A stretch of 64,000 nt of DNA, taken from positions 109,492,582 through 109,556,581 of the forward strand of contig OW804097.1 of NCBI GenBank assembly GCA_942159475.1, read 5' to 3'. Both the position numbers and the translations under genes were made by a program. Shown one piece after another: positions 20,724-32,630 of the stretch. Position 1 is the stretch's first letter, and every line of letters starts with the position of its first letter. Below the pieces are notes generated by a model that saw only the letters and a program-made list of their open reading frames with translations, made no database searches and had not been told where the DNA came from. The DNA is from Sthenelais limicola. Taxonomy: Eukaryota; Annelida; Polychaeta; Phyllodocida; Sigalionidae.

Positions 20724-22960
20724 ATGGATGTGGAAATCACAACAGCCTTTGTGACATCAAGCCGAACACCAATGAACACCACCTTCTCTGGCAATAAACC
20801 AGAGGTATACACCCATGATCCTCCCTTGGCGGGATTCCCTGGCAAGCTCTTTTATATACTTCATTTTGTGGCCATAGCAAGCCTTTCAATTTCCATCATC
20901 TCTAGTGTCACTGTCTTTGTAATTCAGCGACCTAGATGTCCATCCTTTTACCAACGGACTCTAGGAGAACGTCTATCTGTCTATCTAGCTCTTGGAGATC
21001 TCTTCTTCAGTGTTAGTCATATCATTGACCATTCAGCCATGCTGGTTCTGGTGGATAATCCCTCTAATATTCCTTGTAGGATCATGGGGTTTTTTGTCAC
21101 CATGTTCATGTTTGTGCAGATATGCATGGTTTGTTTCATTGGACTCAATGGATTTATTCTTGTGGTAAAAGAAACCAAACTAAGTCTTGGAAGGTATGAT
21201 TGGCGATTCTTTGCAGGCACAATTCTTTTTCCTTTCAGCCTGCATGTGCCGCTTGTGGCTTTGGGTATTAATGGACCCAGTGGAGCTTGGTAAGTTTGGA
21301 ATAATAAGAATATTTGTCAAGATGAATTTGATGATCCTTTTGGATTTTGACCATTATTATTATTTAACACGAGTATCTTTGAAAGGTCACAGTGGTCACA
21401 ATCATGAAATATCTGATTGCAACAACACTAACAACAATCGATTTTGTTGAGTCAACTTAGGAAATAAATGTGATTAAAATGATATATGATTAAAAACTGT
21501 AATGAATTAATGGATATCAATATTACGCACTACTATTGCATGATATACTTTGGTATTTAGTAGAACTTATTCTACCAGTTATAACTTAAAATTTAGTTAA
21601 TTTGACACACTGTCCAGGCGACGAGGCTGACAATTACATTAAACCTGTCCCTGGAAGGCATTACAGTATATAATTTCTTGCTGGTACATTGTGCCCTTTT
21701 ATCCACAAAAAGTTAGCAGTCATTACAGTGTAAGGTCTAAGCAAAACGTTAAAAAGGACTCTATACATCTTAATGCCATGAACTGATAAATGAACATGGA
21801 CACATTTCTCTAGAATCAACAATCAACATTGCCTTTTCTTGGCAAATGAACATGACCAATTCTTATGATTGGCAAATCAACATTGCCATTTTTTATGATC
21901 AACAAGTCAATACATGCTTTTTCTTATTAGTGGCACAAGAAATGTGACCCCTGCCCCCATTACAAGCTGTTTCGCTTACAGGCTTCAGAGTTAGTTTCAT
22001 ATATCCATGTTTTATCAAAACATTGTGATATGTTTCTAATACATGTACATTTCTAATACTAATATCTCTAATTCTTTTTTTAATATATTTTGTTTTCTTC
22101 ACATCATAGGTGTTTCTATGATGTGAGGACTCAGGCAGGGAGGCTGGCAGGTATGACACTCTCCATCATACAGATCTCTGTCACTGTTATCATACTCATC
22201 AGTTATGTTGGCATTTTCATCAAGATCCACCGGGTGTCCTCTGCAACAGAAGCAATGGGTGGGACATCTGGAGGCGCAGACAGGTACCAGGTAGCAAGGG
22301 TCATGATGAACTTTGTTGGTAAGTTTGTTTCTATTGGGAATATATATTTGCAGTATTCCATGCCAGGATTCCATGCCTCTCTGTGTTCTCAGTTTTAGCT
22401 GCAAGTTGACCAGGGCAACATCGGTAATTAAATATTGATGACAAATCATTACACTTTTATATTGGATGTCCTTCATTTCCTGGAAAGCTGTTCTTCAGTT
22501 TGTAATGGTTTTATCTTGTCATTTCATCTATTTAACCCATGATTCCTAGATACCTGGTTTAGAACTTTGTTTCTGAGCAAAATCTTAAACCCTGAATACA
22601 TTTTAATAGCAAAATTTTAAACCCTGAATACATTTTAATATCAAATGACCTGGTTTAGAATTTTGTTTCTGAGCAAAATCTTAAACCATGAATACATTTT
22701 AATATCAAATGAAAGTACAACTATGCAATCTGTATGTTTCAGCTGCCTACTTCATCCAGTACTTTGCACTGGCCACCTACTCACTCTGGGCCATGTTTGC
22801 AGTGCCCCCATTTGAGCTAGTCCTTATGGTGGTGTCCTTCACCAACTGTGGTGGCTTGTTCAACCTCATCGTCTACACCCTGCTGAGACGCACTGGGAAG
22901 AAGAATCAGAGGCCAAAGAGTGATAGCACTAACACCTCTTTAACTTCAGTTTCGAAATAA
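20724..22960 (+). CDS. Seven-transmembrane receptor, three coding exons (20724-21289, 22110-22318, 22743-22960)
   Basis: Spliced length 993 nt, 330 residues. Donors GTAAGT at 21290 and 22319 and acceptors AG at 22109 and 22742 give a continuous frame (phases 2 and 1). A polypyrimidine tract and CAG at 20707 suggest an upstream non-coding exon; start ATG at 20724. Seven hydrophobic segments are readable: FYILHFVAIASLSISIISS, LSVYLALGDLFFSVSHIID, IMGFFVTMFMFVQICMVCF, FFAGTILFPFSLHVPLVAL, LSIIQISVTVIILISYVGI, VAAYFIQYFALATYSLWAM, and LMVVSFTNCGGLFNLIVYT. Cys at the start of TM3 and in the second extracellular loop (AWCFYD) could form the usual disulfide. There is no DRY or NPxxY. The WCFY loop and TM2 LGD recall cAMP-receptor-like/Git3-type receptors, but family assignment is uncertain. 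The N-terminus has NTT and the tail is Ser/Thr-rich. Ligand unknown. Confidence 0.85.
21290..22109 (+). other. Intron 1 of the 7TM receptor gene
   Basis: 820 bp, GTAAGT donor and a TTTTGTTTTCTTCACATCATAG acceptor region. It contains tandem variants of ATCAACATTGCC near 21818-21895 and the inverted relative of the 18998-19041 segment, so repeats have accumulated in it. Confidence 0.8.
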
Positions 22961-24353
22961 AGGAACAATTAGAGTTAGAATTGTCCAGTTTCCAGAGTCA
23001 ACGGATCAGCATGGGGAGATGATGCAGAAATTGTATTTGTGTTTGATCTACTAAGATTAAAAAATCTACTTCATTAGTTTAGTTTTCATGGAGAAAACAG
23101 AAATATAAGTTCAATTATTAAACCTTATGGAAATTGGGGAAACGAATTTTTAAAAAGGTTTGTTCCTGTATCATCTCAAACATTTCGATCAGTTGTACTC
23201 TGCTCAGGCCCTACCCTTGACATAATTGGGGCGGGGGGGGGGAGGGGTTCATAGCAAGAAATCGTCACTATTTACATAATATAGCCTATAAGTGATAATA
23301 TCAAGATAAAATAAGAGTAAATAATACATTCAGGAGCTCTGAAACCGTCATGACATGAACGACTGGCCAATAACCAAGTCAGTGATTCTTGACTCAATGA
23401 AGAGCGTTTGTAAAAACTTTGTACAATCTAAGATGAAAAATAAAATTTAGTGACCGGTATATGTCTTTTATATCATTCCACCTAATTAAACATCCCAAAC
23501 TTTAGACGCAGCTAACCTTGCTTCAAGTTAGGTTACCACGGAATCGGTTTCTCCTGAATAAATTGTTCAAGAGTGTAGGATGAAAATCTAGTTAAATAAC
23601 CGTATTCTGCCCACTCTGTTTCACACATGTGCTTCGACCAACTTATGTCGTATTATTATTTGGTGATGCAACTTTGGTCTTTGCGTTGTCGGTGGCCAGC
23701 GCAACTATCCATGACATTAGATACTACCTAAAGCCCCGAATACATATGCATGATTTGAGATTCATTCACGATTTCAGGTTCTACGATTGATCGTGGGTGC
23801 TTATTTGCCTGAAATCATACCTATTTTTGGACCTAAACATGCACGACTTGGAGAAAAAAAGTGAAATTGTGGGTAAAAAGTGAAATCATGGGTGGGTTGG
23901 CCGTCATGATTTGATCTGTGATTCTGAAATATAGAGCTGAGAAAATTGTTTAATGAAACGACCCTAGAAGCAACAAGAATGTAAAAATAATAAAATAAAA
24001 TAAAACACTACTCATTTTCCTGTGACACATCACCTATTTTCTGGTGTGTGTGTTTTTTTAATTGTCGAATAAAATCAAATATAATATGAGAAGAAGGAGG
24101 CCTAATGTTGGCATGTGCAGAAGGAAAACTCATTATAAAACGTTGCGTCATGAAATGAGCGTCATAAAATGAGCGTCATCCATAGGCGCAGCTAGATTTA
24201 CGTAACCAAACAAAATAGCGGGAGTAAATTGGCTGCATTCGAAAAGCAGATTCCGCTAGTGAAATCTCTGCATGCATATGCCATGGGCTAATCTGGCCAT
24301 GTTTTTGTGGATACGCAGAGCTATCATGGCATAATAACCATTAACAGCTGTTT
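22961..24353. other. Receptor 3' UTR and intergenic DNA
   Basis: A candidate polyadenylation signal AATAAA lies at 23439-23444, about 480 bp after the receptor stop. A poly-G run lies near 23228-23245. A tandem duplicate of TTAAACC(C/A)TGAATACATTTTAATA occurs upstream in intron 2 (22588-22705). Otherwise nothing recognised. Confidence 0.5.
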
Positions 24354-24947
24354 AGGGACTGTTCATGATTAATGACTGGGGGGGGGGGGGGGGGGGCTAG
24401 GAGGATTTGGAGGGGGGGCCATCTTTTTTTGCACAGACCAAGAAGGGGGGGGGGGGCCATTTAATTTTGCACAAGTCTTGAAGGGGGGGGGCCATACATT
24501 TTTGCGCATGAAATTTAACCCCCAAATAGGTATTTCTATATGAAAAGATATCTCACCACATATCCTTGACTTGCTTTAATACAACTTTAATCACAACCTT
24601 AATATAATCATGTAGTGTCTAGTATTACTTTGGATAAGCTCGGAACACAAATACCAAAACACAGAACCCAGATCCTTCAGTCTTTGCTCGGTCTTTTCTC
24701 ATTATTCACAAACTCTTTCTCTGTACTGGGGATGGCTACTGGGTAACCAACACTGACACCAGACAGTGAAAGGGTAAAAGGATACAGAATATTCCAGGAA
24801 GAAGGGAGTCAGTACCAATGTGGTAAGATTGTACAATAGAATTGAACATTTTAACAGGTAAAAGCACATAATGATACCTAGTGTAGAAAAGGTTATCAAA
24901 TCAATTAAAGCGACCTGCAGTGGCAGGCTTAGTGAACTACCATGCGC

Positions 24948-25687
24948 CTAGTTCAGCTGACCTGGAAGAGGAGCTGAATATCCGACAAGCGGTGCCAAAA
25001 CAGAGCGAGGATAACTCATTCTCTGCTCGGCAAACTTCATCTCTACACGTAAAAAAGCAATGTGTGAGAAAATCCAAAAATCCAAACAGAATCTTTTTGC
25101 AACCCTGCCACTCCTTGTGGTAGTAGTTGCTCTTTTAAAACTGTGAGCAGCATTAGAGGCATCATAATTTGGCTCATCTTCACTTTCGCTACTGTTGGAA
25201 TATTCAGGCTCAGAATCACTGTCACTAGACACATGTTGGCTCACATCATGTCCCTCATACACAACACCTTCCAATGTGTTATCATGGATCCCAATGTGAC
25301 TGACTATTGTCTTGCCTTTGTCTTTTTAGTTTTACCTTTAATAGTGAGCCCATGGTGTAGTCAATACTTATCTAACTCAGATACTTTTAAATTATCCAGT
25401 TTTCCTGATAAAGCCATTTGGGCCCAGTTCATATGTTTTTCCCTCCCTTTTTGTTGTTCATTGACTTGTTGATTTGCCCTTATCTTTTCACCCAACTCAA
25501 TATAATGCAGATGACACAAGTAATCAATGATAAGGCCAATGTCAACTGCAAATTTATCAGAACTTGGCAATTTCTGCCTCACTCTCCAATTTATGATCAG
25601 AGAAGGTTTCTTTATGTTGGCATGGGGCTGGAAGTCATCAATCTCTCTTGGTTGTTGTAATGTTGAAAGCATCAGGATAGCCCTCAT
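24948..25687 (-). pseudogene. Degenerate SAP-domain / acidic-tail protein fragment
   Basis: On the - strand, 25687-25361 reads into a SAP-like motif (LDNLKVSELDKY, then an in-frame stop, then HHGLTIKGK, then a second stop near 25310). After a frame change, 25274-24948 encodes an acidic Ser/Glu/Asp stretch (SDSDSEPEYSNSSESEDEP) and TTTRSGRVAKRF. SAP motif, acid stretch and TRSGR-type tail in that order are common in transposon-associated proteins of marine invertebrates. At least two stops and one frameshift make it a pseudogene. The opposite-strand frames at 25717-26140 overlap each other and show no known motif. Confidence 0.5.
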
Positions 25688-26317
25688 CTATCTGTTCAAA
25701 CACTGTTCAGAACATCTTGGACACAGTTTGTTCAACTGGTCCAACAAACATGGAGATGAACAAAGAAAGATTTTTCTATGATTATCCAATGTTCGAGAAG
25801 AGCGAAAAAGAAGATGAGAATTTAACCAAAGTTGCAAGCTCCTCAGAGGGTCATAGAAGTCATTTTCAAGTGCAAGACAGGGGCCTCAGGAGGCAGGGAA
25901 ACCAAATTCTATTTTTCCATTCCACCAAGGCCAAAGATAGAAGATGTTGCCCTTATCAACAAGGCTGTGGAACATCTTCATGGCCAAATGGATCTAGTTA
26001 AGGGCCTGCATCAAAAAGTCCAAAAGCAGCATGCAGCAGAATCAGCTTTGTTTTTTGGAAGAGGCACTGGTAAGCCCAGTCACATATCAGTATATAGTTC
26101 TCCAATGGTAATAGCGTATATAAATGAGTTCCGAAATTAAAAAAAATAATTGAACACATTTATTAGAGTAATTTACTGCAAAACAGTAAGCAAAATACAT
26201 GTACATGAATGTACAGAATTAAATAATTTTGTGTTCTAAGATATAGTCCTGACCCTTGCGGGTCAGAAATAATGGCACATGGAAATACACAAATGCGTCA
26301 AGACAGGAGTCATGATG

Positions 26318-26613
26318 CAGGGCTAAAAAAAACCCTATGTTTACTTGCCCGGGGCAAGTAAAAAATGGCTCTGGGCAAGTAAAATTTAATGTTACTTGCC
26401 CAAGTGGGCAAAGTGGAAATCTCTACGGCCTCGATTTCAAACCCCTGTTGTGATGTCTACTTACAATGAAACAAGATACATACAGATCAGTGTGAATTCG
26501 TTTATAATTCTGCAAATAAATTTGGGCAAGTGAAAAAGGATGTTGGGCAAGTAAATCTTGGCTGCCACTTGACCAATGGGTAAGTGAAGTTGGTAGGTTT
26601 TTTTAGAGCCCTG
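26318..26613. mobile_element. 296-bp hAT-like MITE
   Basis: The left end CAGGGCTAAAAAAAACC and the right end GGTTTTTTTAGAGCCCTG are inverted. The interior carries repeated GGGCAAGT/ACTTGCCC units, including the palindrome ACTTGCCCGGGGCAAGT near 26343-26359. The CAGGG start suggests hAT. An 8-bp target duplication is not clear. Confidence 0.65.
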
Positions 26614-27247
26614 TGATGTAAAGAAAGATGTCAATGTCAACATCAACCAAGACTAACATGAATTTAATTTCATCAATAAATCTATAATACTCAAGTATAT
26701 TTTAATAAGTAACAGGGAAATAAATAAAACAAAATCTGTGGGACTATGCGAGAATTCCATATCATCGCTTGGCTTCGGTATTGAACCATGTGAGCTATGT
26801 GCACTTGGTTGAATACCTCCACTGCTCGATGATAGGCCTATGCTCCATCCCTTGGTTATTTTTGTCTTATTATAGGTTATAGGTTTCTAATTCTCCTAGG
26901 ATACTGATATGGAGCATTCCAAATAAAATGTTATGGAGCATTCCAAATAAAATGTTCAATCAATCAATCACATTTATTTGATGTCGAAAGGGATAGAGAG
27001 AAAGGGGAGGGAGTGAGATTGGTTGCTTTAAGGAAATGGCCAAAATTCTTGCGCAAAAATGTATGACCCCCCCTTCACAAGATTGGTTGATAAGGGCTAT
27101 CAACACATTGAACTGAAGGTTGAGAGGAAGGGGGGGGGGCCATACATTTTTGCACCAATTGTGAAGGGGGGGGTCATACATTTTTGCGCAAGAATTTTGG
27201 CCATTTCCTCCTAGCCCCCCCCCCAGTGATTAATTATGAACAGTCCC

Positions 27248-28748
27248 TTACACATTAGAATCCGTTGCAGAACAAATCCTTGCCTTAGGTTTTTCCTAAA
27301 ACCTTTTCTTGCTGAGCAGATGGTAAAAAAACTATACAACTATGCACAAAATGCAGATTTTCTTAAGATAGGAATCTCCTACCTAGATAAGCAAAGAGAA
27401 ATAGCTTTGCAATGAAGGTTTTAAGGAAGAATTCCTTATGCAACAGGCACCAGGAGTTCAAGCTTATCTGAAGGTCATATTTATCTAAGAAACATGAATA
27501 ATCTTGGAAACTTCCCTCATAAATTGACGTATTATTTTGTTAACTAAACAGAATACCCCTCACTTCTTCCAGCACATTTTTTCACATTTTCGTGAATAGA
27601 ACAGAAATGGCAACTCTTAATGTCCCACAATCTTCTACACATAGTGCAGGTCATATATTCTACACATATAAAGGAAAGAAAATCATGTCATCACGTTAAA
27701 AAGAAAATTGTAGCTGTCTGAAATAGACATGTTTAGGAAACATAGAACACTTGGAAAGCAGCAGATTTTGGGGTTCTCGGCCATGTTTTGTGGCAAGTGT
27801 CAATGCTGCTATGGATATCAAATTCAAATGTTGCTTAATATATGAGAGAAAAATGGTAACAACAAAATATTTTTGTTAATGGAAACCTTTGTGGTATCCA
27901 AATATGAGGCTACACTGTTTTCGCAGCTTTGTAGTAAAATGAGATACCAAACTTTTCAAAGCCCAATAATTCAGAAATGAACACGATGATCAACTGATTT
28001 TTTTATTTCTATGACCACAAACACTCCAAGAATAATATACTAACAAATCAGAAAAATTACATTTATTATCGGTGAGGACGAAAATAAAATTGTTTTTACT
28101 AAAATAGTGAAAAATAGATGAGGTGATGTCCCGACGACGATTGTCAACCACAGCGGCAGAAGTAGCGGACCAACCGGATTATATAGGATATAATTAGTGG
28201 CTCACCAATCAGGTACTATAGAGTTGTGTTGAATCCGTAGGTGGGTCAGGGTGACCCCCTATGTAGTGTTCCATGAACTACCTGATGTGACTCGAAATGC
28301 TTTGCGTTATCTGATGCTCCCAGGGCTGCCAACACCTGAACAAAATTTGTGTGTGTGCCTAAAAATACTATAATGGCCTGTTTCGCTCATGACAGGTCTG
28401 ACGATTCTGCACTTGATGTGTCCCTTTCACGGAAGTTGGCATGTCATGAAGCATGTTTCCTGTTTTGGTGAGAGATGGGATAGCAAGTAAGGTGTCTGTT
28501 TTGTCCCCAAACTATCAGGATAAAAAAGTGTAATAGTAAATTATATCCAATGTATCCAACACTTTTCTTTTTCAAATATGATTTTCCTTTTCTCAGATAT
28601 TCCAACACATAATCAATATGACTTATGGATATCTTAATATCCAAAGAGATACTTTCTTGGATTTGTGATTTTATTTCTCAGAGATATCCACATAACCACC
28701 AGCTGATGCTATTCTGATTCCTTTTCACCTTAATGTACTTCAATGTAT
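27248..28748. other. Intergenic DNA, nothing recognised
   Basis: AT-rich, without a coding signature or terminal repeat that I can identify. The region around 28494-28600 (TTGTCCCC then a TTTTCTTTTTCAAATATGA-like stretch) resembles 35253-35340. Confidence 0.5.
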
Positions 28749-31548
28749 CAGGGGCGGCGGAACAGATAAAATATTGGGGCTGGGGGGGGGGGACAAACTT
28801 TTTTGGGGTGGAGGGGGGGGGGGGCATAGAGGATGAATTTGCATTGCCCTCCAATATGATTTTTGATTTAAAAATATTTTATTCAGGAACTTCGACATTT
28901 TCATACATAAAGCATAAATATTCTCAGGGGAGCCTGAATTATTAGAAAAATATTTTTTACATAATACAGCAAGATGAGAGTTCATTTACAAATGTTTCAA
29001 TAATAATATAATAACTATGTGACTCTCTATCAAACATAGAACGATAGGTAAATTAAGCTTATTTTTAAACATATATATACATAAGTCAATGCAATAAAAT
29101 AATATAATAGAATCGAAATATTTCATACAAACCCAATACTTTCAACTTTCATCAGCTTCAACTTTAAATTGTATTGTCTAGAAAAGTATCATATTAACGA
29201 TATCAAGAAAAATTGACCACACGCTGTTGTTTTTATTTTTCGTGTAGTATCTGGCAGAGGCAAAAAAACAAAAATATATTACCTTGTGAACCTATGTAAA
29301 AAGAAAAGTTTAATGTACTTCTCTTTTCTTCGTTAACTATAATGTTATTTCCCTTTGAGATCTTGATGTTAAAGTAAATTGTTAAAAAAGGTAAAAATGC
29401 ACATACAAAGACAAATAGTTTTTCCAAGAGGGTTTCCATGAGATTACCACATACTGCACAAAGGAACTGGACTCAATAAAATTTCTTTAAAAAAAAATCA
29501 GCATCAGCATGGCATAGTACCATACTATTGAATACTTCTTAGAATTTTAGTGTGGTATGCTATAACCCAGCTTATCCCAGCCTATAAGGCGTGGGGTCTG
29601 GGGCCGGCTTAGGGCCCCAGAAGCCAGAAGTTTTTCCCTTAGACTTGAACTCATTTTAGGCATTTTTGGGGGCGTTGAATCTATTCTCATTGGGATCTAA
29701 AATGTTGTTTTTTATAGTTTTACAATTCTTTTCTTACATGGCTCAGACTTTCAGAAAATGTACAATTTGTCTTTAACAATCCTTTCAAATAACACAAATT
29801 TAAGACAATAATAATGTTCAAAATTCAGTTTAACACCACCAAACACATCCTTTAAATCAACTCAATACCAAATACATTCAGATATAACTAGTTTTGACCA
29901 TTTTTCAGTCTTAAATTAGCAGAATTTACTAAATATGTAGAAAAAAATATGTAAAAAATATATAGAATTTTTTTTTCCTAAAAAGAGACAACCTCTCTCC
30001 CTGATCCTAAGTCTTAGCAAGGGAGAAGAATTAAAAACATAAATATGTAGATCTGCCAATTGTACATTTTTCTGAAAATCTGACCCACATGTATTTAGAT
30101 GAGGTGCTTTTAGGTACAATTTAAGAATACTATAAACCAAATCTGGTGACTACCATCTATCATCTTCATTTGTGCATTTTTCAAACATTTAAAAAGATAT
30201 ATTAGATCTCTAAGATGAAGGATATGAATTTGGTGATGAATAGGGGGGGGCAGGGGAGAATTTACAGGGGGCACCTTTTTCGTGCAGACTCTGAGGGGGG
30301 GGCAAGGAGGAACCAAGGAATCTCGCACAAGACTTTAAAGGTAGGGGGGGATCATACAATAGACAATGAGAGGAGAGGAAGATATAGGAAAGGGAGGAGG
30401 GCGAGAGGGAATGGGAGGGAGAGGGTGGGGCAATGAGAAAGAAGATCGCTATAGAAGTTCATCGAGAGTCATCAAGGACAATACTTTTTTTTACTGATTC
30501 TCTTAGTTTTTACATAATTTTTTTTTAATGATGTGTAAAAACTTTCTGCTTTTAATATTCATGATTTATGGTTAGTCTTACCACTGTATGCTGTGAGTTA
30601 TTTTTTTTGGCAAATAAAATGTTCACATTTCAACAAAATTATTGGTGGGGGGGGGGGGGCAGTATGATTAATATAATATAATTATTGGGGGGCAAGTGCT
30701 CCCCTTGCCCCGGTTATGCCGCACCTGCACCAAAGAGATCTCAATTGTAAATAAATCCTTTTGGAAAATATCAATTTTGCGACTTGTGACTCATTTTCCA
30801 GAAACACATCACAATGTATTTATTCAGAGTATTCACAGCAGCAAACCAGAATATAGCGACGGATTGAGAAATATATCACTATTGTGAAATATCTCAAAAC
30901 AAAAACTTGTTTTTAAAAAAATATGCCCTTGTCCCTCATTCATCTCTCATCTCTTAATTAACTCTCCTCCCTCATCTCTCCCCTCTCTTCTCTCAACTCT
31001 CCCCTCTCGCCTTTCCCCTTTTGAGAGTACAGTTTTGTCACACATGTTTCTAGTCCAATTCCTTGCATATCTTTGATACTAAGCTATACTATGCATGTGG
31101 TGTGTTACAAGGAAATGAGTCACAATGTTATACTTTTTATTTCCCATATCTTTGATATTTTAGTAAGGTAGTAAGGTGAGAAGAATATTGATAGAGAGGG
31201 AAATAGACAGTGAGAGGAGAGAAAGATATATCAAGGTAGAGGGAGGAGGGCGAGAGGGAGAGATGCAGGGACAGATAGGCATTGAGAAAGAAGATTGATA
31301 TAGGCCTACAGAAATGAAGTTCTAAATCAGCAAGAACAACGATTTTTTACTGATTCTCTTAGTTTTTACATGAATGATATTCGTTTTTACATGAATGATG
31401 TCTGAACTTTCTGAACTTAGTATTTATGATTTCATTAGTCTTACTACTGTACACGTTGCATAAGCGTCTGTGAGTGACATTCTTTGGCGAATAATTTGTT
31501 CACATTTCAACCATATTATCATTGCCCCCCCCGGTTCCGCCGCGCCTG
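28749..31548. repeat. Poly-G repeat cluster bounded by CAGGGGCGGCGGAAC-type ends
   Basis: The left end CAGGGGCGGCGGAAC at 28750 is mirrored by CCGGTTATGCCGCACCTG near 30714 and by CCGGTTCCGCCGCGCCTG near 31529. The right-hand 350-370 bp occur twice in direct orientation (30355-30731 and 31195-31548). They share a GAGAGGAGAG purine stretch, TACTGATTCTCTTAGTTTTTAC and GTTCACATTTCAAC before the terminus. This suggests two related copies, one truncated at its left, of a TIR-type element. A repeat of another family is nested at 29743-30086. Confidence 0.5.
29743..30086. repeat. CAGAAAATGTACAATT-family inverted-repeat element, copy A
   Basis: Starts TCAGACTTTCAGAAAATGTA and ends ATTTTTCTGAAAATCTGACC. 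The body parallels 35733-35974, with about 100 bp of A/T-rich extra sequence at about 29941-30045. Confidence 0.65.
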
Positions 31549-32630
31549 TGTATTCCTACGCCAGAATCTAAATCTTTATTGAAACAATAGGGGGCGCCTC
31601 AGCTCATCTCATGATGTCGTTGGTTCTTGTGTCGGCCACTAGGTAAAGGCACTGGTTAACATGTGTGTATGGTAAATTTTCATGAACTAATCAATATAAT
31701 ATATGTATCAGATAACTATATTCTATATGATATATCTCCTGAATTAGAACAAACACCAATCTTTAGCACCATTGGAATACATTATATATGCTTATTCAAG
31801 GTGTTTATTTACTTCAAAACTCTTGAATAACCAGATCATAGGAGAGGGGAGGGGCGGGGGAGGGGACACACTAGTGGAGGGGAGTAGGGTCAGCCAGGAA
31901 CTGGGTATACGTTTAATTCGTGATGGGATGTCGGTCCCATATCACGGCTGGCAGACCTAGTTTGAGTGAAGAGATTGCTGGTAGTCGCACTCTGTATGGG
32001 ATCTGTTGAGTGCTGCAACATTAGGCCTGACCCAGAAAATCTCACTTTGAAGTTTCAACTTAACAGATCGTGCACAGAGTACGCTGTTCGGGGATTCCCC
32101 GAAAGCTGATGTCACCCAGTCTACGGCCGGGTTGAGTGCCACGGAGGCAGAGAGAGGCTGTATTAGCCCTGGCTAAGTGAATGTTTAACAGAAATCAATA
32201 TTAAAACTAACCCTACACCTAACCTTAAATTGATTGTCCTTAGTCCGTAAATTGGTTGTCCTAAGTCTGTAAAGGGAATCTCGTTGGTTTAAGGTGATTA
32301 GGCTGTAATAGGGCCCTTGTCGACGTTTCATGAGAAGTGCCCATATAAATAACAGTAAGGGCTTATTTTCTAACTTTGGATCTATATATGGTAGGAATAT
32401 GAATTAAAAAAGTTTATATTCCTACAAACTAGTAGAATTTATTTATTCCACTACAAAGCTTTGGGAACTACTATTCCTTTTTCAAAAAATGTCAAGACAT
32501 GCAAATGTGGTCACAATTATGTCCATTACTGTTGGAGGGCTTTGGGGTGGCGGGGGTCCCCTAATGAGAGGTGAGATAAGAGATAAGAGAGGAGGGGAGA
32601 GAAAGAGGGGGCTCAGATTATTTCATTTTG
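31549..32630. other. Intergenic DNA, nothing recognised
   Basis: No gene found. A GGGGAGGGG purine patch lies near 31845-31890, and a GAGAGGAGGGG patch near 32565-32610. Confidence 0.5.

Larger units (their letters stand above)
24354..27247. mobile_element. 2.9-kb TIR-bounded element with poly-G tracts
   Basis: The left end AGGGACTGTTCATGATTAAT is followed by a long G run and CTAGGAGGA. It is mirrored at the right end (27200-27247), where TCCTCCTAGC, a C run and ATTAATTATGAACAGTCCCT appear. Inside both ends, G-runs alternate with copies of CCATACATTTTTGCGCA. The middle contains a broken SAP-domain protein on the - strand and a nested MITE at 26318-26613. I read it as a decayed DNA transposon or a composite of repeats. 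No transposase catalytic motif was recognised. Confidence 0.55.

Noticed and set aside
25717..26140. Two overlapping + strand frames in the TIR-bounded element
   Set aside because: No known motif; one may be a relic of a transposon protein but I cannot support a call.
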